Shown here: positions 58,849 through 64,000 of the stretch, in pieces | Layout of the letters: every line of letters starts with the position of its first letter | How positions within the stretch are numbered: the first letter of the stretch is position 1 | From: Arcticibacter tournemirensis | GTDB taxonomy: Bacteria > Bacteroidota > Bacteroidia > Sphingobacteriales > Sphingobacteriaceae | Direction of reading: 5' to 3' | Assembly (NCBI RefSeq): GCF_006716645.1 | Contig: NZ_VFPL01000001.1 | Coordinates: 4,836,001-4,900,000 of the forward strand | Length of the DNA stretch: 64,000 nucleotides | The notes under the pieces: generated by a model | Database searches by the model: none | The model's input: only the letters and a program-made list of their open reading frames with translations | What the model was told of the DNA's origin: nothing | Made by a program: the position numbers and the translations under genes

Positions 58849-60204
58849 TCAATATTTAAAAACCTTGCCACCAGCCAGAACTTCCTGTGTTTTCTCATCA
58901 AAAGTAATCTTCTCACCAGTCCTTACTGCTGCATTGGTCATGATCGTGGCGATTGAATGGGTATAACCAGCTTCCACTGGCGCGTTAGGTTGTTTCCTGC
59001 TGCGAATACACTCCATCCAATTCCTCATATGATTGGAAGTAAGAGGATCGGCCCCCGTATTTGCTGAAGTGGCTACCTTCTGAACGTTAGCCGAAAGATC
59101 AATTTTTGGAAGAAGATTCGGCTGCATTTTCATTGCGGCTGCTTCACGTTCCTGCAAACCACCATTAGGTGATATTTTGTTAGTCATGAGATTAAGCTCG
59201 CCACCATTCGAGTAATATACTTCTCCTACACCTCCGCTTTCGTTCTGCATCCTGGAAGTGAATACTACCTGGAATCCTGAGCCAAGGTCGTCCAGCGGGC
59301 CATAATCGAATACGGCAGTGGTAGTATCCCAGTTCTTCCTTCCATCCTTCCAGGTGTAGATGCCACCATTGGCTACTACACTACGGGGATGCTTAAGCCC
59401 GCTGAACCAATGTACCGTATCGATCTGATGCGACATCCACTGCCCCGGCATCCCTGAAGAATAAGGCCAGAATAAGCGATACTCAAGGTATTTCCGGGGA
59501 TCCCAGGTGTCTGCCGGGCGATTGATAAGGAACCGCTTCCAGTCAGTATCCTTTTCCTGTAATTGAGCGACAAGATCAGGACGACGCCACCTACCCGGCT
59601 GATTTACATTCCAGACGAGGTCAACAGCTGTTATCGGACCAAACTTTCCGCTTTTTATAAAGTCATGGGCGGCGTGATAGTTAGCGCCGCTCCTGCGTTG
59701 TGATCCAATCTGAACAATTCTATCAGAAGACTTCACCGCCTTGAATGCAGCACGGTTATCTTCCATAGTTTCCGCAAAAGGCTTTTCTACATAGGCGTCA
59801 CATTTGGCTTTTATAGCTTCAATGGTATGGACAGCATGCTGAAAATCAGCTGTACTAATGATGACTGCGTCTATATCCTTTAGGCTATATAGCTCTTCAT
59901 TATTGCGACAGGCCGTTATATCGTGACCAAATTTTTCCTTCAGGAAGCTAACGCCTTTATCTCTTCTCAGCGACCACAGATCCGACAACGCCACCATATC
60001 AAAATTCAACTCCTGGCGATGGTTCAAAAAGCTTGGAAGCAAGGTATCTTTAAACCGGTCGGAAAAACCGATAGCCCCAACTCTCACCCTGTCATTGGCA
60101 CCAAGTATTCGTCCATAACTTTTTGCGCTGAAACCAAAAGTTCCTAAATAGGTACCAGCCGCAGCTATGGCTGACTGCCGGATAAAATCTCTGCGTGTGT
60201 TCAT
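58849..60204 (-). CDS. Gfo/Idh/MocA oxidoreductase, Tat-exported
   Basis: 451 residues from the ATG at 60204 (the frame is open 44 codons upstream but that part lacks a signal). The Tat motif is TRRDFIRQSAIAAAG. VRVGAIGFSDRFKD is the cofactor site and YVEKPFAETMED the catalytic EKP. The C-terminal domain ends VAGGKVF-like and has an insert typical of the larger exported members. Possibly an oxidase partner of the neighbouring enzyme, acting on a sugar C3. It heads the sugar operon. Confidence 0.92.
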   Translation of the reverse strand: MNTRRDFIRQSAIAAAGTYLGTFGFSAKSYGRILGANDRVRVGAIGFSDRFKDTLLPSFLNHRQELNFDMVALSDLWSLRRDKGVSFLKEKFGHDITACRNNEELYSLKDIDAVIISTADFQHAVHTIEAIKAKCDAYVEKPFAETMEDNRAAFKAVKSSDRIVQIGSQRRSGANYHAAHDFIKSGKFGPITAVDLVWNVNQPGRWRRPDLVAQLQEKDTDWKRFLINRPADTWDPRKYLEYRLFWPYSSGMPGQWMSHQIDTVHWFSGLKHPRSVVANGGIYTWKDGRKNWDTTTAVFDYGPLDDLGSGFQVVFTSRMQNESGGVGEVYYSNGGELNLMTNKISPNGGLQEREAAAMKMQPNLLPKIDLSANVQKVATSANTGADPLTSNHMRNWMECIRSRKQPNAPVEAGYTHSIATIMTNAAVRTGEKITFDEKTQEVLAGGKVFKY

Positions 60205-60415
60205 GTTTAATCTGCTTTGTCTATAATTAAATCTAAGGCCGTTTCGGATTATATGATGATGGTTGTTACCACTTTGCCTTTCATACTCATCCCATTTTAA
60301 GAGGCTGAAGTTGAGAAAAAAAAACAAAGGCATCAATTTAATAACGCAGAATTTTTACGAAAACGATTTCGTAATAAAAATGATAGATAAGCTACGCTGA
60401 ACCGATTTAGCTATA

Positions 60416-62278
60416 TTAATAATCTACATACTGCTGGTAAACATGCTGCATGCATGCCTTTCCATATTTTAAAAGGAGTTTATCTGAAGAAGTATTTGCT
60501 GAATCCTGTCGAAACACAATATTGTCGCCTACTATATCATATGAAATTGCTTGCTGAGGGCTTACAAATCCAAGACCATGTTCCCAGTTAAAAAAGGCAA
60601 AGCCGGCAACCCCAGGATTTAAAAGATCTTTGCTCCAGGTGTATGCATCTGACTTAATTGCAACCTGATTAAGCAACGTTGCGGCAAGATCATTCTGGCT
60701 TCCGGCTTTCTCAATTTTCACACCTCTGAATTCAGGTTTAATTACTTCACCAAAAAACAAAAGGGGAATACGGTATCGCTGCGGATCAAATATTTCGAGA
60801 TTAGTGCGGGGCAGATAGTGCCCATGGTCGGCAACTATAATAAACAAAGTATTCTTATACCAGCTCTGTTTCTTTGCTTCCCGAATAAAAGCGCCAACGC
60901 AGGAATCAGCATAGTATGCTGTGCTCCGGAACTTATTTTCAATTTCTTCTCCTTTAAAACGAGGTGTTGAGGGCAGTTCAAAGGGTTCATGATTGGTCAG
61001 CGTGAGCATAGTCGAAAAGAAGGGTGCCTGCGCTGTCTTCAAATCCGACAACATCCTGGTATAAACAGCACCATCATACGCACCCCATTTCGAATTCATA
61101 TCTTTTGGATCGAAGTCACTTTTATCAACGATCTTCTGATAATTGTGACTCAGTAAATAGGATCGCATGTTAAAGAACCGGCTCTCGCCCCCGTAGAAAA
61201 AAGAGGTAGAGTACCCTTTACCTGCGAAACTTTGCGACAAGGCCGGAATCTTTACCTGCTTACTGTTCTCTTTCATGATACTCCGTCGTCCCTGAGCCGG
61301 AAAAGCGCTTAATACGGCCACAACACCTTTATCAGTGCGCCCTCCGGACGCGTAAATGTGATTAAAAAACAATCCTTCAGAAATAAGTTTCTCTGTTTGG
61401 GGAGCAACGCCTTTTTCCCCATCAAGACTCTCTACTACATTGCCCGTAAAGCTTTCCATGATGATCAGTACCACATTAGGGGTTCTGGTAGTCAGTACAT
61501 CGGTAGTTGCTGTATTGGGTTTTAAATATAATCCCTTAACAATACTTTTGGCTTCGGAAGGACTATAGTACTTAAAGGGATTGCTGTTATTGTATTTGTT
61601 ATTTAGAATATCATGAACAAGACTCCACTCTGTATTGACTGCGGCATAATTCAGCAAAGGTTTCAGCGAAAAATAGGCCATACTTTCGTTCATAGGAGAG
61701 AGCTGCCAGCCTCCCCTTATAGCAAGGAAATTAAAACCAAGCATCAGCACAGATAGCAATAGCCTGATCGCAAAATTTCCGCCCCTGAATATTCTGTATT
61801 CTATAATCAGCCGCGACAAAAAGATCCCGGCAGAGGTAAGAACAGCAAAGATAAACAACGAAAGGAATACAGGGGATGACTCACTGCTTGAAAAGGCCTC
61901 TGCGGGCGACCCAAAGGCGAACTCGAGCGCCCTGAAGTTAATTTTCGTCCCCCATTCGCGGTAGATATTGAAGTTCACCACTGTCAGAAAAGAAAACAGG
62001 CCCACCAACAGCCAGGTATATATTTTTACTATTGTTATGGGAAACTTTTTTATTCCAAAGAGCCAGACTATCACAAACAAAAGCGCCGGAATTGCACATA
62101 TATAACCTGCCATAGAGGCATCCATCCATGCTCCATAGAAGTATACCTGGATAAATTCATAAAAAGAAACGCCTTTCAGACGATGGATATAGTAAAGTAA
62201 AAAGACACAACGTTCGAGTAAAAAAAAGAGAAGCCAGAATGTAAAATATCGCAGTAATACGAAAATGTTCTTTAGCAT
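60416..62278 (-). CDS. LtaS-like membrane sulfatase/phosphotransferase
   Basis: About 620 residues from the ATG at 62278 (the frame opens at 62341). Five hydrophobic helices occupy the first 200 residues, followed by an extracellular sulfatase-fold domain: VVLIIMESFTGNVVESL (metal-binding Glu), GGRTDKGVVAVLSAFP with the nucleophile Thr, and VADHGHYLPR with Asp-His metal ligands. Homologues transfer phosphoglycerol or phosphoethanolamine; in a Gram-negative this points to a periplasmic glycan or lipid. It is a separate unit from the sugar operon. Confidence 0.88.
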   Translation of the reverse strand: MLKNIFVLLRYFTFWLLFFLLERCVFLLYYIHRLKGVSFYEFIQVYFYGAWMDASMAGYICAIPALLFVIVWLFGIKKFPITIVKIYTWLLVGLFSFLTVVNFNIYREWGTKINFRALEFAFGSPAEAFSSSESSPVFLSLFIFAVLTSAGIFLSRLIIEYRIFRGGNFAIRLLLSVLMLGFNFLAIRGGWQLSPMNESMAYFSLKPLLNYAAVNTEWSLVHDILNNKYNNSNPFKYYSPSEAKSIVKGLYLKPNTATTDVLTTRTPNVVLIIMESFTGNVVESLDGEKGVAPQTEKLISEGLFFNHIYASGGRTDKGVVAVLSAFPAQGRRSIMKENSKQVKIPALSQSFAGKGYSTSFFYGGESRFFNMRSYLLSHNYQKIVDKSDFDPKDMNSKWGAYDGAVYTRMLSDLKTAQAPFFSTMLTLTNHEPFELPSTPRFKGEEIENKFRSTAYYADSCVGAFIREAKKQSWYKNTLFIIVADHGHYLPRTNLEIFDPQRYRIPLLFFGEVIKPEFRGVKIEKAGSQNDLAATLLNQVAIKSDAYTWSKDLLNPGVAGFAFFNWEHGLGFVSPQQAISYDIVGDNIVFRQDSANTSSDKLLLKYGKACMQHVYQQYVDY

Positions 62279-62419
62279 AGTAATCAATTGTGACTGCAGA
62301 AGGCAGACAGAAAGAAATCCTTCCCTTATCAGAAAAGACATTCTAACGTTTAAACCTCACAAATATAAAATAAAAGTTATATCAATATTAAGAAGAGGTT
62401 AGGCGATGCTCTCACCGCG

Positions 62420-63043
62420 TCAAAAGCCGAGCCTTATGCCAATCCCCAGCTTAAAGATATCTGTAAGAGACAGGTCTTTTGTATTCAGTACATAACTTAC
62501 CATATAGAGGTCGTTGGTGTTAAACTCGGAATAGATAGACAATGATTTGATTTTGCCACTGCCGAACAGCTTCTTACTGTCCAGCTTTATCTCATTGCTA
62601 AAAGATATATGAGGCCGGATAGCAGACGACCACCAGTAATATCCCTCGTCATATTGGCTTTTGTCCCAGTAAAAATCAAACTCCTTCCCATAGTGATATG
62701 AGACGAACGCCCCGGGATTTAGGGGATAAAGCTTAGCCCAGTCCTTTAACTTGATCTCGAAGGGCCGGTAAACAAACTTTGCACTGATGATATGCAAAGT
62801 TCCCCCCTTATTCTCGGGTACAAAGCCGTAGTTAAAATCAAGATTACCTCTTTTATTTTTAAATAAACGATAACCCGCGCCAACGCTGAAATAGCCAATG
62901 CTCCCCGCATGTTGTACAATCACATCTTTAGGAATAAGGATTTCAGGAAATTGCGAAAACACTTTCCCGCTTTGCAGAAAAAAGATGATTGTTATCAACT
63001 GAAAACATCTAATAGCTGATATTTTTAAAACTGAATTTCCCAT
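62420..63043 (-). CDS. Predicted outer-membrane protein, hypothetical
   Basis: 207 residues with a signal peptide (residues about 10-30, ending KVFSQ). Beta-barrel-like strands include GYFSVGAGYRLFKNKRGNLDFNYGF (core YFSVGAGYRLF), HIISAKFVYRPFEIK and FKLGIGIRLGF, the last with a terminal Phe. It overlaps the metallophosphoesterase gene by 35 bases, so the two are translationally coupled. Family unknown. Confidence 0.7.
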   Translation of the reverse strand: MGNSVLKISAIRCFQLITIIFFLQSGKVFSQFPEILIPKDVIVQHAGSIGYFSVGAGYRLFKNKRGNLDFNYGFVPENKGGTLHIISAKFVYRPFEIKLKDWAKLYPLNPGAFVSYHYGKEFDFYWDKSQYDEGYYWWSSAIRPHISFSNEIKLDSKKLFGSGKIKSLSIYSEFNTNDLYMVSYVLNTKDLSLTDIFKLGIGIRLGF

Positions 63044-63821
63044 TGATAATCTCTATTAGCACAAACTCCCTGTTTTCAATCGCATTCGTTACTACATACG
63101 GAATATTCCCTCTACCGGGATAAAAGAGGTTTTTACTGTGGGTATGGGCAAATAACGCAGCCAGCGTGTTTGGCGAATTATTGATAACGTTTACATATTG
63201 CTCTGAAAGGCTTGTATCGAAGTCGCCGTTGTTAGGTGGAACATGCGCCACTCCAATATATGCAGTCACTCCATCTTCAGCCTTAAATTGTTCGCGCAGC
63301 CATGGAAGGTCGGGAACACTTCCATCAAATGCAGCTTCTCTGCTATTTGTGTTGTGGCATACAAACTTTACACCGCCGTAAACAAACGAAAAATTTAATT
63401 CTCCGAACATCCGCTTGAAAACCTTTTCGCCATTGGCAACCAAATCATGATTTCCTATTACTCCGATATAGGGCATCTTTAGTTTTGAAAAGATCTCATT
63501 GACCCACTCCATCTCCTGTAACAAGCCAAAATCCGATATGTCACCTGCCAGCAGGACAAAGTCAACTCCCGGAATATTATTTACGGTTCTCACTAATTCT
63601 TCAGAATGAGTATACTCTCTTTGACTGTCCCCTGTTAAAACAAAGCGTATTGTATCGTCTTTAACACTCTCCGCTAAGCGCTGGAGACTTTTCCTATTTA
63701 AGTACTGGGGACTATTACGGTCAAAAACCTGATTCGGACTGTATTCGAAACTGTTACAAGCCGTTAAAAAGAGTATCAGAGAGCATGAGACCCATACGAA
63801 AGAGCCAGTTAACTTATTCAT
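63009..63821 (-). CDS. Metallophosphoesterase lipoprotein
   Basis: About 270 residues from the ATG at 63821 (another at 63830). A lipoprotein signal LILFLTACNSF places it on a membrane. The calcineurin-like motifs are in order: VLTGDSQREY (replacing DxH), LLAGDISDFG, VIGNHDLVANG, VAHVPPNNG and FAHTHSKN, with the usual Asp/Asn/His metal ligands. It hydrolyses a phosphoester in the periplasm. It overlaps a beta-barrel gene, and both follow or accompany the LtaS-like gene, which suggests a phosphoryl-lipid or glycan role. Confidence 0.9.
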   Translation of the reverse strand: MNKLTGSFVWVSCSLILFLTACNSFEYSPNQVFDRNSPQYLNRKSLQRLAESVKDDTIRFVLTGDSQREYTHSEELVRTVNNIPGVDFVLLAGDISDFGLLQEMEWVNEIFSKLKMPYIGVIGNHDLVANGEKVFKRMFGELNFSFVYGGVKFVCHNTNSREAAFDGSVPDLPWLREQFKAEDGVTAYIGVAHVPPNNGDFDTSLSEQYVNVINNSPNTLAALFAHTHSKNLFYPGRGNIPYVVTNAIENREFVLIEIINGKFSFKNISY

Positions 63822-64000
63822 TTGAAGCAAAGCTCGTTTTTATATTTAACTATTCAAGTCAAAAAGTCAAAAAAGACATCCGACTGACACTGGTATTAAC
63901 AAACATTTGCGAGAAGGATTCGGCAATAAAAAACAAAACATAGCCGCGCAAACACCGTTCATTCTATTTTATTATCTTTATTCTCTTTTTATTCTTACCA
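63822..64000. other. Region upstream of the metallophosphoesterase gene
   Basis: AT-rich. No promoter matching the Bacteroidota consensus is clear, and no gene is complete before the window ends. Confidence 0.3.

Overview
The window looks like a chromosomal segment of a Bacteroidota bacterium, most likely Sphingobacteriaceae (Pedobacter-like). The grounds are: several promoters fitting the Bacteroidota TTG-N20-TAnnTTTG pattern and almost no Shine-Dalgarno sequences, although the 16S 3' end is intact; an 82-residue ATP synthase epsilon subunit beside atpD; a fused hemC-hemD; ECF sigma/anti-sigma-like/outer-membrane gene sets; an ORF6N gene; an ISAon1-type (ISL3 family) insertion sequence; and a DUF1080/PmoA/Gfo-Idh sugar cluster. 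Species cannot be settled by eye.

Layout. 0.3-2.3 kb: small membrane or secreted proteins and an RmlD-like reductase. 2.6-4.5 kb: atpD-atpC. 5.0-19.1 kb: a branched-chain amino acid block, ilvD-ilvB-ilvN-ilvC-leuA-leuC-leuD-(second LeuA/CimA-like gene)-leuB, then an opposite-strand ORF6N gene and ilvA. 19.2-23.7 kb (minus strand): an orphan importer-type ABC ATPase, an ECF sigma/anti-sigma-like/outer-membrane set, and a predicted beta-barrel. 23.9-32.9 kb (minus strand): heme genes hemA, hemCD, hemB, hemL, hemE and hemJ, with a histidine kinase, response regulator and membrane TPR protein translationally coupled between hemL and hemE. 33.2-40.7 kb: a hydrolase, a second ECF set, a class III aminotransferase, and the circularly permuted ATP-grasp/alpha-E/transglutaminase trio. 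40.7-43.4 kb: an acyl-ACP desaturase, an eroded IS end and a complete IS.

43.5-49.4 kb is one rRNA operon on the minus strand (16S, tRNA-Ile, tRNA-Ala, 23S, 5S, terminator) with two tandem near-identical promoters upstream of 16S. 49.9-53.2 kb: gnd, a zinc metallopeptidase and a dicarboxylate-type symporter. 53.2-60.2 kb (minus strand): a carbohydrate cluster of GH43, GH16, PmoA-like, double DUF1080 and two Tat-exported Gfo/Idh/MocA oxidoreductases, consistent with oxidative (3-keto) glycoside processing. 60.4-63.8 kb: an LtaS-like membrane phosphotransferase, a beta-barrel protein and a metallophosphoesterase lipoprotein.

The least explained signals are non-coding. Word-like quasi-repeat arrays of three families lie in many gene gaps and every rRNA spacer, often as inverted pairs that can fold into hairpins. 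A structured element of about 190 nt lies downstream of hemJ, and palindromes sit upstream of ilvD and hemA. Among proteins, the most novel-looking feature is a membrane protein beside an ECF sigma factor that carries three F-[TS]-V-P-x-x-Y-F motifs spaced exactly 32 residues apart. No CRISPR array, phage or recognised defence system is visible.
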